The notes beneath the pieces were generated by a model. The model had not been told where the DNA came from, searched no databases, and saw nothing but the letters and a program-made list of their open reading frames with translations. From Cytobacillus dafuensis (lineage in GTDB: Bacteria > Bacillota > Bacilli > Bacillales > Cytobacillaceae), in the NCBI RefSeq assembly GCF_007995155.1, contig NZ_CP042593.1, forward strand, positions 4,072,001-4,136,000: DNA of 64,000 nt, given 5' to 3'. How positions within the stretch are numbered: position 1 is the stretch's first letter; each line of letters opens with the position of its first letter. Positions 48,891 through 58,422 of the stretch are shown here, one piece after another. Made by a program: the position numbers and the translations under genes.

Positions 48891-50834
48891 TTATTTCTTT
48901 TTTACCCAAAATTTAATAAGAGGTCCCTCTTGTTCCGTTTTTAAGATGGTGTGACCGGCATTATTGGCCCATGCTGGAAGATCATTTAGTGAACCTTTAT
49001 CCGTTGCATGGAGCTCTAATATTTGATCGCTTTCTAACTGCTCGATGCCCTTTTTGAGCTTAACAATCGGCATTGGGCAAGTTAATCCTGTTACATCAAG
49101 GATTGAATCTACTTTTATTTCATTTGTATTTTTGACAACTGTTTCTCCTAGGTCATTTGTTGTTGTTTCAACGCCTTTATTTATATTGCTTCCGAAAACA
49201 GAAGAATAGGTTTTCCAGCCGCCATCCACATTTTTAACACTAAATCCATTATGCTTTAATATACGGCTCGCTAAATAACCTCTTAAACCAACCTGACAAC
49301 TGACATATATAGTCTGATCTTTCGGAAGTTCCTCTAATCGATTTCTTAGCTCATTTAGTGAGATATTCATGGATCCTTCAATAAACCCGAATTCTCTTTC
49401 CATCGGTTCGCGAACATCAATTAATAGACCACCGCTGGCAATAATATCATCAATTTCATGCCACTGGACATGCTCCAATTCACCTTCCATAATGTTTGTT
49501 GCAACATATCCTGCCATATTTACAGGATCTTTTGCTGATGAATATGGAGGTGCATATGATAATTCTAAATGAGTTAAATCTTCTACTGTTAACCCGCCTT
49601 TAATGGCTGTTGCAATGACATCTATTCGCTTATCAACGCCATCCATTCCAACTGCCTGTGCACCGAAAATTCTTCCTGTTCCTTTGTCAAAGATTAGTTT
49701 TAATGCAATGGAAGACGCACCTGGATAGTAGCCTGCATGTGAGCTTGGATGAATATGAACAACCTCATATGGCACACCTAATCGGTTTAATGTTTTTTCA
49801 TTATTGCCTGTAGCAGCTACGGTTAAATCAAACACCTTTGCAATGGATGTACCAAGGGTCCCTTGATATTTCTCCTGTTTTCCCATTATATTATTCGCAG
49901 CGATTCTCCCTTGTCGATTAGCTGGGCCAGCAAGTGGAATCATTGCTTTCGATCCGCTTATAAAATCGACCACTTCCACAGCATCCCCAACTGCGTAAAT
50001 ATCAGGATTCGAAGTTTGAAGGTATTCATTAACAATAATTCCTCCGCGCTCTCCTAAGTGAAGGCCAGCTGCTTTCGCTAATTCATTTTCAGGTCTTACC
50101 CCAATTGAAAGGATGGTCATATCAGTCTCGATATTTGTTCCATCTGATAAAATCACTGTCTTCCCATTATCAGCAAAGAATTGAACACCGTTTTCTAATA
50201 CTAGCTGGACTCCCTTTTCTTTTAAATGAGTGTGGAGAATGCTAGCCATTTCAAAATCAATCGGAGCCATTATTTGATTAGCCATTTCGATGAGGGTCAC
50301 TGCAATCCCTCTATCAACCAGGTTCTCAGCCATTTCAATTCCGATAAATCCCCCACCAATCACAATAGCTTTTTTTGGATTTTGCTGATCGACATAGTTT
50401 TTGATTTTATCTGTATCTGGAATATTTCTTAATGTAAAAATAGCTTCAGCTTCTTCCAAACCAGGGATTGGCGGTACAATTGGTCTTGCTCCTGGAGACA
50501 ATAATAATTTGTCATACGCTTCTTCATATACCACATCGGTTTTTAAATTTTTGATCGTTACTTTTTTATTTTCAGGATCTATGCTCAAAACTTCACTTAA
50601 ATTACGGATATCCAAATTAAAACGCTCTGACATTCCTTTTACAGTTTGAACTAATAATTTGCTTCGATCCTTGATCGTCTCCCCAATATAATAAGGCAGT
50701 CCACAATTTGCAAATGAAATATGCTCTCCACGTTCTACTAGTATTATTTCTATCTCTTCATTATTTCTTCTTAATTTCGCTGCAGCAGTAGCCCCACCTG
50801 CAACTCCACCAACAATGATTACTTTCTTAGTCAT
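48891..50834 (-). CDS. CoA-disulfide/persulfide reductase fused to rhodanese and TusA domains
   Basis: A 647-residue triple fusion. Residues 1-450: FAD/NAD(P) reductase with GGVAGG, SFANCGLPYY (active Cys 44), NADH site GGGFIG and YAVGDA. Residues 460-545: rhodanese with VSCQVGLRG (Cys 513). Residues 575-647: TusA with LTCPMPIVKLKKG (Cys 586). CoADR-rhodanese enzymes reduce CoA-disulfide and CoA-persulfide or polysulfide; the added TusA domain can hand sulfur on. It has its own promoter with a CstR-like site and its own terminator. Confidence 0.92.
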   Translation of the reverse strand: MTKKVIIVGGVAGGATAAAKLRRNNEEIEIILVERGEHISFANCGLPYYIGETIKDRSKLLVQTVKGMSERFNLDIRNLSEVLSIDPENKKVTIKNLKTDVVYEEAYDKLLLSPGARPIVPPIPGLEEAEAIFTLRNIPDTDKIKNYVDQQNPKKAIVIGGGFIGIEMAENLVDRGIAVTLIEMANQIMAPIDFEMASILHTHLKEKGVQLVLENGVQFFADNGKTVILSDGTNIETDMTILSIGVRPENELAKAAGLHLGERGGIIVNEYLQTSNPDIYAVGDAVEVVDFISGSKAMIPLAGPANRQGRIAANNIMGKQEKYQGTLGTSIAKVFDLTVAATGNNEKTLNRLGVPYEVVHIHPSSHAGYYPGASSIALKLIFDKGTGRIFGAQAVGMDGVDKRIDVIATAIKGGLTVEDLTHLELSYAPPYSSAKDPVNMAGYVATNIMEGELEHVQWHEIDDIIASGGLLIDVREPMEREFGFIEGSMNISLNELRNRLEELPKDQTIYVSCQVGLRGYLASRILKHNGFSVKNVDGGWKTYSSVFGSNINKGVETTTNDLGETVVKNTNEIKVDSILDVTGLTCPMPIVKLKKGIEQLESDQILELHATDKGSLNDLPAWANNAGHTILKTEQEGPLIKFWVKKK

Positions 50835-50868
50835 AAAGTTCCCTCCAATAATATGAATAGATTACCAT

Positions 50869-50911
50869 TACCCCTACGGGTATAATACCTTACAAAATTA
50901 TTAATTGTCAA
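50869..50911 (-). promoter_or_regulatory. Promoter and CstR-like operator of the reductase fusion
   Basis: TTGACA (50911-50906), 18-base spacer, TATTAT (50887-50882), then the palindrome TACC-CCTACG-GGTA (50869-50882). Fifth site of the set. Confidence 0.85.
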
Positions 50912-50961
50912 CTTAAGTAAACACTCAATTTCTCTCATGAGACAACATCCAGATTTCATAT

Positions 50962-50977
50962 CTTACAAAACTGTAAG
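50962..50977. promoter_or_regulatory. Response-regulator-type operator before the BceAB-like genes
   Basis: CTTACA-AAAC-TGTAAG is a perfect 6-bp-arm palindrome about 80 bases before the ATPase start. Two further TGTAAG half-sites follow. It resembles operators of BceR/YxdJ-type regulators; no such two-component pair is in the window. Confidence 0.6.
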
Positions 50978-51056
50978 AGAATCTGTAAGGGAATTCGATA
51001 GGTATTCTTTAAGGCCTTTTGTAAGATAAAGAAAGAATCTTAGGAGGTTATAAGGA

Positions 51057-51818
51057 ATGAAAACACCAGTTGTTGACGTTAAAAACGTAAAAAAATTCTA
51101 TGGAAAAAAGGGTGAAAACCAATCCATTGCTTTAAATGACGTTTCATTCTCCATTCATGAGGGTGAATTTGTTGGGATCATGGGGCCATCTGGCTCTGGG
51201 AAAACAACTCTATTAAATGTGATCTCAACTTTAGATCATGCTACAGATGGCATCGTGCAAATTGCCGGTAACGATATTACGAAAATGAAGCAGGGGCAGC
51301 TATCAGATTTCCGCTCACAAAAGCTAGGGTTTATTTTCCAAGACTTTAATCTGCTTGATAATTTATCCATTTATGAAAATATTGCTCTACCACTTTCCTT
51401 GCAGGGCATCCCTTCTCGAAAAATTGGCCCAAAGGTTGAAAAAGTTGCAAAAACATTAGGGATTTCAGCTATTCTTTCAAAATATCCTTCAGAGGTTTCT
51501 GGCGGTCAAAAGCAGCGTTGTGCAGCTGCCCGAGCACTCGTTCATGAACCAGCAATTATTTTAGGAGATGAACCAACTGGAGCGCTTGATTCGAAAAACG
51601 CAGCGAGCTTATTAGAAGCGATGACAAATTTAAATGAGGAGCAAGGCGTATCCATTATGATGGTTACCCATGATCCATTTAGTGCAAGTTATTGCAGGCG
51701 AATTCTTTTTATTCAGGATGGCGAATTGTATAAGGAAATTCATCGTACAAGTACCCGAGATGCCTTTTATAAGGAAATTTTAGATGTGCTGGCTGGACTC
51801 GGCACCCAGAAAGCATAG
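51057..51818 (+). CDS. BceA-type ABC transporter ATP-binding protein
   Basis: A 253-residue ATPase with Walker A GPSGSGKTT (about 43-51), Q-loop FIFQDFNLLDNLSI, signature VSGGQKQR, Walker B IILGDEPTGALD and switch His THD. The FNLLDNLSIYENIALPL wording is typical of the MacB/LolD/BceA group. With the following FtsX-type permease it forms a peptide-antibiotic detoxification module. Clear AGGAGG; the genes are 11 bases apart. Confidence 0.9.
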   Translation: MKTPVVDVKNVKKFYGKKGENQSIALNDVSFSIHEGEFVGIMGPSGSGKTTLLNVISTLDHATDGIVQIAGNDITKMKQGQLSDFRSQKLGFIFQDFNLLDNLSIYENIALPLSLQGIPSRKIGPKVEKVAKTLGISAILSKYPSEVSGGQKQRCAAARALVHEPAIILGDEPTGALDSKNAASLLEAMTNLNEEQGVSIMMVTHDPFSASYCRRILFIQDGELYKEIHRTSTRDAFYKEILDVLAGLGTQKA

Positions 51819-51829
51819 GAGGATAAGAC

Positions 51830-53668
51830 ATGTTATTCAAGCTATCTATGTCAGGGCTAAAAAGTAAACTGAAAGACTATCTCGTTTTACTAGTTGGACT
51901 TGTCATCTCGATATCCATCTTTTATTTGTTCCAAACTCTTGCGCTAAATCGAGCGTTTATTGAATCCAACTCTGTTATTAGCCAGATCCAGTTCGTCTTT
52001 CATGCTGGCTCCGTTCTGCTAGCCATCATTACCTTCTTCTATATTTTATATGCCAACTCCTTTTTACTATCCCTAAGGCAAAAGGAATTCGGCATGTATA
52101 TGATGTTAGGTGCGAAAAAGGGTAAGATTACGTTGCTTATGTTTATTGAGACCATTGTGATCGGCTTCGTTTCACTTGTAATCGGAATTGCATTAGGAAT
52201 AGGGCTTTCACAAGGGATCGGCCAGCTGCTTATGAAGGAGCTGGAATTTACTGCAGGCGGATACCACGCATTTTATATTCCATCGATAGCCGTTACTTGC
52301 ATCTTCTTCCTTGTTTTGTTTATTCTTTCAGCTATTTCAAATAGTATGAAGCTATCTCGTGTGACCGTATTGCAGCTTGTTCATTCAGATGTACAAGCAG
52401 AAAATTCCTTTGTAAAAGGAAAAAAGACTTTCATCATTGCTTTTCTTTCTCTCATTTTATTAGCCATTGGATATGCTGCAATGGTAAATATGACGACCCT
52501 TCAGCAGCTAGGAATCATTATTTCGCTAGTGACGACTACATCTGGAACGTATTTGCTGTTTATGTCGGTCCTGCCACTTATTATTAAAAAACTTAAGGCG
52601 AATAAAAAGCGCTCTGAAAAAGGAATTAATGCTTTCACATTTGCTCAGTTGAACTTTCGTATAAATAGCTTAACGAAAGTATTAGCAACTGTTGCGATGT
52701 TAGTTGCCCTTGGAGCTGGAGCCATATCAGTTGGAATGGCTTTCAAGAATAATGTCATGATTATGGTGGAAGGCTTCAACACCTATGATGTCGTTACTCA
52801 TAATCCTACCGTTGAAGAAAAGAATATATTAGCAGACATTAAGTTTGACGAAAAGTACGAGTATCATTACAAAGTCGATGACCAATTCGTTTACTATACA
52901 AAAGAAGAGCTAGAGAAACAGCGTCCAATCATCCAAACTTTTAAGGATGAAAAGAGCTTTAGAAAGAAAGAAAGGGTTGCTGGAGAACTTCCAATAGGCA
53001 GTATTGTAGGATTAGAAGATCAACAAAGTGGATTAGCAGTTCCAGAAGAATGGGCTTTTGCCTTGGATACCATTCAACCTTATTATTTATACCCAGATCA
53101 CAAAATTAAAATTGTCGATCAAAAAATGTTTGAGGATGTAAAAGGAAAAGAAGGCATTGCCATTATTGGAAAATCAGATGATTTTCAAGCCTATTTGAAG
53201 GAATGGAAAAAAATCGATGCGCTGCAGCAAAAGAAATATGGAAATGACACCAATATGTATAGTAAATATCGTTCCTACCAAGATATGTATGGTATTGCGA
53301 GCGGAACTATTTTCATGGGCTTCTTCTTAGGAATTGCCTTCTTAGCCATGATGGCCAGCTGCTTAATGTTCAAAATCCTGTCTGGTGCAACTAAGGACAT
53401 TAGCCGCTATCAAATGCTCCGCAAAATTGGTGTGCGTACTTCACTGCTGACAAAGTCTATTTATAAAGAACTATTCCTCGTTTTCTTATTCCCGGCTATT
53501 GTCGGTATCACCCATGTACTCATCGGAATGGAGATGTTCTCTTTTATTCTCGTTGATCCGTACTTCCGAGTTTGGCTGCCAATTGTCATTTTCATTGTGA
53601 TCTACGCAATCTATTACTTTATTACTGTTCAGTTATATAAAGGGATCGTGCTACCAAAAACAAATTAA
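51830..53668 (+). CDS. BceB-type ABC transporter permease
   Basis: A 612-residue membrane protein with two FtsX domains. About ten membrane segments: 1-4 at the front, a large extracellular domain (about 315-490) and the rest at the end. This layout is that of BceB/YxdM/PsdB, in which the big loop binds lipid-linked cell-wall precursors or peptide antibiotics and also signals to a BceS-type kinase. Kinase and regulator are not in this window, so the system may be controlled by a TCS elsewhere. Confidence 0.88.
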   Translation: MLFKLSMSGLKSKLKDYLVLLVGLVISISIFYLFQTLALNRAFIESNSVISQIQFVFHAGSVLLAIITFFYILYANSFLLSLRQKEFGMYMMLGAKKGKITLLMFIETIVIGFVSLVIGIALGIGLSQGIGQLLMKELEFTAGGYHAFYIPSIAVTCIFFLVLFILSAISNSMKLSRVTVLQLVHSDVQAENSFVKGKKTFIIAFLSLILLAIGYAAMVNMTTLQQLGIIISLVTTTSGTYLLFMSVLPLIIKKLKANKKRSEKGINAFTFAQLNFRINSLTKVLATVAMLVALGAGAISVGMAFKNNVMIMVEGFNTYDVVTHNPTVEEKNILADIKFDEKYEYHYKVDDQFVYYTKEELEKQRPIIQTFKDEKSFRKKERVAGELPIGSIVGLEDQQSGLAVPEEWAFALDTIQPYYLYPDHKIKIVDQKMFEDVKGKEGIAIIGKSDDFQAYLKEWKKIDALQQKKYGNDTNMYSKYRSYQDMYGIASGTIFMGFFLGIAFLAMMASCLMFKILSGATKDISRYQMLRKIGVRTSLLTKSIYKELFLVFLFPAIVGITHVLIGMEMFSFILVDPYFRVWLPIVIFIVIYAIYYFITVQLYKGIVLPKTN

Positions 53669-53680
53669 TCAATATGAATA

Positions 53681-53797
53681 TTAGAAAAACTCGGCATTCG
53701 TCAATTCCTTTTTGGCGAATGTCATAGTTTTTCTTATGCGATCTTTTTAGCAGATATTTAATTAAAATCACACTTTACTTTAGCACTTTAATAAACT
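53681..53797 (+). repeat. R4 dispersed repeat, copy c
   Basis: 117 bp from TTAGAAAAACTCGGC to ATAAACT, 12 bases after the BceB-like stop. Stem bases differ from copy 1 at several positions (CATTCG, GTCATAG), mostly keeping the pairing. Confidence 0.85.
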
Positions 53798-53812
53798 AAA
53801 AATTTCCTGTTA

Positions 53813-53850
53813 GCCAAAAAAATGCCTGCTTCTGAATAGGGAGCAGGTTT
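53813..53850 (-). terminator. Terminator of the GyrI-like gene
   Basis: On the minus strand CCTGCT pairs with AGCAGG around a 12-nt loop and is followed by CATTTTTTT. Confidence 0.7.
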
Positions 53851-53888
53851 CATTTCGTATCAACCTAAAGCATTATCCGGATTTGATA

Positions 53889-54365
53889 TTATTCAACAGT
53901 ATCGAATAGCTCTACATCTATATTTTCAACGTCTTCCCAACTATAATATATTTCTAAATGCCATTTATCTTTTAATCTTCTATAATTGTTCTCTTCAATC
54001 CACATATGTAATTCATTATAAGCATCCATTATTTTATTATTAACACCTTTATATCTTGAAGCAGCATATCTTTGAGGTTGGACTGTTAAAGTCACCATAT
54101 CAGCAGGAATATCATCGTACTCGTTCACTTCAACACAAATCCAATAACCATCTTCTTCATCCGTTTTATTATCGACAACAAATGCCCCTAATTGTCGTAA
54201 TGGATTTACTACTTGTTTAATTTCACTCATGCGTTCACTTAATCGTTTTGATGCTTTTGGAATTTCGTTTATAAATTGGTCACCTAAACATAAAACTCGA
54301 AATCCTACTAACTTTAATTCTGGTAATTCTTTTATCATTATATTTTCCAATGTTGTTCCCTGCAT
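53889..54365 (-). CDS. GyrI-like small-molecule-binding protein (AraC effector-binding domain)
   Basis: A 158-residue soluble protein of the GyrI-like fold (effector-binding part of AraC/Rob-type regulators), with KELPELKLVGFRVL at the front and the WHLEIYYSWEDVENIDVELF end that lines the ligand pocket. There is no DNA-binding domain. Such proteins bind hydrophobic drugs or metabolites. Its ATG has AAGGTGTG upstream. It is alone between the BceB-like gene and a divergent lipoprotein. Confidence 0.75.
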   Translation of the reverse strand: MQGTTLENIMIKELPELKLVGFRVLCLGDQFINEIPKASKRLSERMSEIKQVVNPLRQLGAFVVDNKTDEEDGYWICVEVNEYDDIPADMVTLTVQPQRYAASRYKGVNNKIMDAYNELHMWIEENNYRRLKDKWHLEIYYSWEDVENIDVELFDTVE

Positions 54366-54539
54366 TTTTTCACACCTTCCTTTGAATTATATTTTCTATT
54401 TCGCTATTTGGACTCGAATTCCTTTTTACTATTTATACTAAGTCTCAAGTCTTAGTGGAAATCCATTCCAAGGTCGATTTTAACATTTTCGTTATTATCT
54501 TATAATTTGATTAACATAAAAAAACAGAGGAGTATTAAA

Positions 54540-55262
54540 ATGACAAAGAAATTAGTATTGGGAATTATAATTGCTGCTAATTTATTATGGATAACAGGGT
54601 GCAGCTACAGTGTTATTGGTAAGGAAAAGGATTTTGAGATTCATGTTCAGAAAGATAAAGCGGAAAAATTAGATATCACCTTGGATGCTGGCATCGGGGA
54701 AATAAATGTTTCGGGTGGAGCGAAGGATTGGGCTGAAGGAGTAATTGAATACAATATCGATGAACTTAAGCCTAAAGTTAAATACAAACGTACTGGCAAT
54801 ACTGGCAAAATGACAATTGAGCAATCTGATGGAAAAGTATTAGGTATTAAAAAGGGCAGTATAAAAAATACTTGGGACCTACAGCTTACAAATGATGTTC
54901 CGATTAATCTGGAAGTGAACACAGGAACAACGGATACAGACCTTGATTTACAAGGATTGAAGCTTAGTAAACTTGATATTGACGGAGGGGTTGGGGACAT
55001 TACTGTAGATTTAAGTGGGGATTGGCAGGAAAGTTTTGATGTTGATTTAGAAATGGGTGTTGGCCAATCTACGATTATCCTTCCGAAAGACGTAGGGGTA
55101 AAAATCATATCATCTGAAGGAGTTGGTTCTTCGAATTTCAATGGATTTATTTCTGAAGGAAACGGAGTCTATGTAAACGAAGCCTTCGAAAATGCAGATG
55201 TAAAAATCGTTGTGAATACTGAACTTGGCGTTGGTGAAGCTAACTTTGAATTGGAAAAATAA
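54540..55262 (+). CDS. Lipoprotein with toast-rack/DUF4097-like beta repeats
   Basis: A 240-residue lipoprotein: signal peptide ending WITGC (Cys about 21), then repeated strands with GIGEINVSGG, GTTDTDLDLQGL, GVGDITVDLSG, GVGQSTIIL and GVGEANFEL, the pattern of LiaF/toast-rack and DUF4097 beta-solenoids. Attached to the outer membrane face. Related in fold to the LiaG-like protein at 2131. Function unknown. Start is ATG 54540 with GAGGAG upstream; an ATG 33 bases before has none. Confidence 0.77.
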   Translation: MTKKLVLGIIIAANLLWITGCSYSVIGKEKDFEIHVQKDKAEKLDITLDAGIGEINVSGGAKDWAEGVIEYNIDELKPKVKYKRTGNTGKMTIEQSDGKVLGIKKGSIKNTWDLQLTNDVPINLEVNTGTTDTDLDLQGLKLSKLDIDGGVGDITVDLSGDWQESFDVDLEMGVGQSTIILPKDVGVKIISSEGVGSSNFNGFISEGNGVYVNEAFENADVKIVVNTELGVGEANFELEK

Positions 55263-55310
55263 AAGCTGTCTATTATTAAACTCGCTATCACTTCCCATAT
55301 TTTATGAATG

Positions 55311-55343
55311 GCCTCGATATTCGGATCGAGGCTTTGTTTTTTT
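55311..55343 (+). terminator. Terminator of the lipoprotein gene
   Basis: GCCTCGAT pairs with ATCGAGGC, then TTTGTTTTTTT. Confidence 0.88.
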
Positions 55344-55472
55344 AGAAAGCTAAAAAATAATCAGGCCATCTAAAAAGATGTATAGTGGCTCATAAAATAA
55401 GAAAAAAAAGACCGCTACCGCGATCCCTTTAAGCTTTCGCCCACATTTCTTTAATAAGAAGTTAATTCAAGA

Positions 55473-55823
55473 TTATTTCTCCCAAATTTCAATCCATCTT
55501 CCTTCTGGATCAGAAATCCAAATAAATGTTCCAAACTCACTTTTTTCAGGCCCTTTTAAAAGCGGTACTCCAATTTTGTTGAAATGTTCCATCCAAGCTT
55601 CGATATTTTCAACTTGAAAATTTAGCATCACAGATTGTTCTTCTGGAAAATAATCACTATCTTCCTTAAAGAAAGAAAAGATCGTTTCGTTGTCAGCATC
55701 TGGCTTGATGATAGTACCACTCCAATCTCCCATGGAAATTCCTAGTGTTTCTTTATACCAAATTTTTAATGAAACAACATCTTTTGATCTCCAAAAAACC
55801 CCACCGAAACCTTTAATTTTCAT
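55473..55823 (-). CDS. VOC/glyoxalase-family protein
   Basis: A 116-residue single-domain protein of the vicinal-oxygen-chelate fold, with GGVFWRSKDVVSLKIWYKETLGI and the closing IWISDPEGRWIEIWEK. A Glu near the C-terminus (ExWE) is a usual metal ligand; the other ligands are not clear. Members include dioxygenases and drug-binding resistance proteins. Function unknown. Start ATG 55823 with GGAGG 9-10 nt upstream. Single gene. Confidence 0.8.
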   Translation of the reverse strand: MKIKGFGGVFWRSKDVVSLKIWYKETLGISMGDWSGTIIKPDADNETIFSFFKEDSDYFPEEQSVMLNFQVENIEAWMEHFNKIGVPLLKGPEKSEFGTFIWISDPEGRWIEIWEK

Positions 55824-55956
55824 AGCCTTGACCTCCAGGTAGATATATTCAAAAATTTTTATTACCAAGCCATTCTACTGCAATATTTAAATTAGAAAAA
55901 GGTTGCCGCATCAACCCTTCTTTAAGAATAGCACCCTTTAGCTTAATAAGTGTTAC

Positions 55957-56463
55957 TTATGTATTTTTAGACCCTGAATATATATAATGATTTTTGTCAA
56001 AAACAAATGATTCTTTTTCTTTAATGAAACCAATTTTCTCTGCTACACGAATCGATGGAAGGTTTCTTTGGTCAATTATACTTATCAACTTATTGATCCC
56101 TAATTGATAAAAGCCATATTCCTTGCAACCTTTTGCTGCTTCTGATGCATATCCTTTTGACCAATACTTTTTATTGATATGGTATCCAATTTCCACCTCA
56201 GTTTTCCCATCCACTTTTTGATTAACAAGTCCACAATCACCTATTAATTCGTTAGATTCCTTTATACATATTCCCCATAATCCATAGCCACATTCTTGGT
56301 ATCTTTCTTGATTTCTTTTAATCCAGTTTTGAGTTTGTTCAAAGCTAAAAGGGGCTGGGTAAAATTCCATTGTTTCAGAATCTGAAAAAATAGAATGAAG
56401 AGAAGGCATATCATCATCTTTAAACTGTCTCAAAATTAGCCTATCAGTTTCTAGAATATACAT
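55957..56463 (-). CDS. GNAT acetyltransferase, RimJ/RimL-like
   Basis: A 168-residue acyl-CoA-dependent N-acetyltransferase of the RimJ/RimL type: LETDRLILRQFKDDDMPSL at the front, acetyl-CoA-binding stretch EIGYHINKKYWSKGYASEAAKG (Q/RxxGxG/A-like) at about 93-115, and INKLISIIDQRNLPSIRVAEKIGF. Substrate (ribosomal protein, antibiotic or metabolite) unknown. ATG preceded by GGGGG. Single gene. Confidence 0.85.
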   Translation of the reverse strand: MYILETDRLILRQFKDDDMPSLHSIFSDSETMEFYPAPFSFEQTQNWIKRNQERYQECGYGLWGICIKESNELIGDCGLVNQKVDGKTEVEIGYHINKKYWSKGYASEAAKGCKEYGFYQLGINKLISIIDQRNLPSIRVAEKIGFIKEKESFVFDKNHYIYSGSKNT

Positions 56464-56544
56464 TACCTATAATCCCCCTCCATTTCATTTAAAAGATACA
56501 CGTAATCTTATTGGACTAAAGAAAAATTATTACTTATTAGTGTT

Positions 56545-56874
56545 TTAAGCAACCGGTGTCCCATTTTTAACAGGTTCATCTGGTTTTAAGAGTATAACAT
56601 CACCTTCTTGTGGAACGCCACCAATTACCAAAACCTCAGATTTAAAACCTGCGATACGTCTAGGGGGGAAATTTACTACTGCAACCACTTGACTTCCAAT
56701 AAGTTGTTTTGGTTCATATCTACGTGTAATTTGGGCTGAAGATTGTTTGATACCGATATCACCAAAATCAATTTCTAATTTTATTGCTGGTTTTCTTGCT
56801 TCTGGAAATGGCTCTGCTTTAATCACTGTACCGACTCGTATATCCAATTTCAAAAAATCATCAATTGTTGCCAC
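56545..56874 (-). CDS. csaA: CsaA, tRNA-binding-fold chaperone
   Basis: A 109-residue single OB-fold protein of the CsaA/EMAP family, with [24 protein letters not shown] and [18 protein letters not shown]. In B. subtilis CsaA (about 110 residues) assists protein export and binds tRNA as a dimer. The start is GTG with GGAGG 8 nt upstream; the frame extends 14 codons further without a site. Expressed alone. Confidence 0.93.
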   Translation of the reverse strand: MATIDDFLKLDIRVGTVIKAEPFPEARKPAIKLEIDFGDIGIKQSSAQITRRYEPKQLIGSQVVAVVNFPPRRIAGFKSEVLVIGGVPQEGDVILLKPDEPVKNGTPVA

Positions 56875-57178
56875 TAATATTACCTCCAGTTTTTTACTTA
56901 TCTTGATTGTGTTCAAAGCTGAGCACAGTTATCTTGAGCAACTTGGGTTCTAACCAAGTCTATATTTAAATTTTACTTATATGGAATTATTGTTTTTTAC
57001 TGAAAGTCAGATTATTTTATCCAAATGTCGTTATTTAGCTAATTTTTAGAACGGTCCTATAAAGCCTTAATGATAAAACACGCTAAACCATCTCAAAATT
57101 AAAATGATAGTAATACTCACGGCACCAATTTACATCAGAATCATTCCTTGTAACCAAATTTGAAACTTAAATGATTCT

Positions 57179-57901
57179 TCATTGATGGGTGTATTTTTTT
57201 CTAAATTGACTAGGTGTTAGCTCCTCATGTTTTTGAAATAAACGTGTTAGTGACGATTGATGTTCTAAACCAACTTGGATAGCAATGTGTAAAATAGATA
57301 AATCCGTGTTACGGAGTAATTCTTTTGCTTTATTCAAACGTACTTCTTGTATATATGCTGAAGGTGATTTACCGGTTTCTTTTATAAACCAATCTGAATA
57401 ATAAGATCGATTATAATGTTCAATTGAAGCTAATTGTTGTACGGTAATGTTTTGATTATAGTGTTCATGAATATAGCTAATCGATTTAGGTTGTTGTTTT
57501 TGGAGTAAAGAATGTGAAATGTAAGGGTAGAGCTCCTTAAGCGCAGAGGGATATACAGACTCATTAATCTCATCTAGAATAAGATTTCGAATCCCTCTCC
57601 ATCGATTGTTTAACTTATAAGAAACTCCCTTATTTTGAAACTTTAACTCATTCCAGGTGAGCATAAAATCAGGAATATCTAAAACCAAAAACTCGTTACG
57701 TACGACTGAAGAAAAAGTATGATTGCATTTTGGAGGAACAAAAAATAATGTTTGATGGCCTAGTTTAATGTTCTGTTCCCCCGCCTTTATATTAAGTTCC
57801 CCTTGTAGAGGTAAGATTAACTGGGCGTATGAATGTGAATGAGTGTCTTGATGAGCTGTATAAGTTCTTCGCTCTGCAACAATTTCTTTCATATTTTCCA
57901 T
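57179..57901 (-). CDS. AraC-family transcriptional regulator with cupin sensor
   Basis: A 240-residue protein. N-terminal cupin-like domain (DTHSHSYAQLILPLQGELNIKAG, about 19-41) and a C-terminal AraC double helix-turn-helix (ISYIHEHYNQNITVQQLASIEHYNRSYYSDWFIKETGKSPSAYI; SILHIAIQVGLEHQSSLTRLFQKHEELTPSQFR). Target genes and inducer unknown. Single gene. Between 57902 and 58367 I see only its promoter region and no clear feature. Confidence 0.87.
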   Translation of the reverse strand: MENMKEIVAERRTYTAHQDTHSHSYAQLILPLQGELNIKAGEQNIKLGHQTLFFVPPKCNHTFSSVVRNEFLVLDIPDFMLTWNELKFQNKGVSYKLNNRWRGIRNLILDEINESVYPSALKELYPYISHSLLQKQQPKSISYIHEHYNQNITVQQLASIEHYNRSYYSDWFIKETGKSPSAYIQEVRLNKAKELLRNTDLSILHIAIQVGLEHQSSLTRLFQKHEELTPSQFRKKYTHQ

Positions 57902-58367
57902 TTAGGATTCCTCGCTGGTAATTGCGTTTTTGTATTATTTGACATATAGGATATGCCAAACCTTAGCCTTTTTTCTAACTTTGTTTTCATCTTTCTTACT
58001 TTCCCCCAGATCATTCATGATCACACAACTAACACAAAACCATATTTAAAAACTTTATTGAGCTATATACTTCAACAAAAAATACACTTCTCCTTCTTGA
58101 AGAAATGCTACTCGTTCGTACAATAAGAACCTGATTGACACTGGACAGTCATATATTTGTTCCCATTATCGCCTCGTACACTACTTAAATTAACCCGATT
58201 CTTAAGTTGAACAAAAAAAAGGCTGCCGAAGCAACCTAAAATTTCTATAATTAATGCACTCGTTAGCTAAACAATTACATCTCGCAATTTTGGAACCAAC
58301 TCTTTGTATCTAACAAAAAAATCTTTTGGCAATAGAAACTTTTTGATCAAATTAAATGTTTGTCCAA

Positions 58368-58395
58368 ACTTGGTTTCACTTAACTGCATACTTTA
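58368..58395 (+). promoter_or_regulatory. Sigma-K promoter of the exosporium-type gene
   Basis: AC (58368-58369), 17 bases, then CATACTTTA (58387-58395): a full match to the sigma-K pattern AC-N17-CATAnnnTA. This predicts late mother-cell expression during sporulation. Confidence 0.75.
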
Positions 58396-58422
58396 TAACA
58401 TAAAAATTAAGGGGGTGACAAA

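Noticed and set aside
54647..55141. 164-codon minus-strand frame inside the toast-rack lipoprotein gene
   Set aside because: It is the antisense shadow of a gene with a clear signal peptide, lipobox and ribosome binding site.
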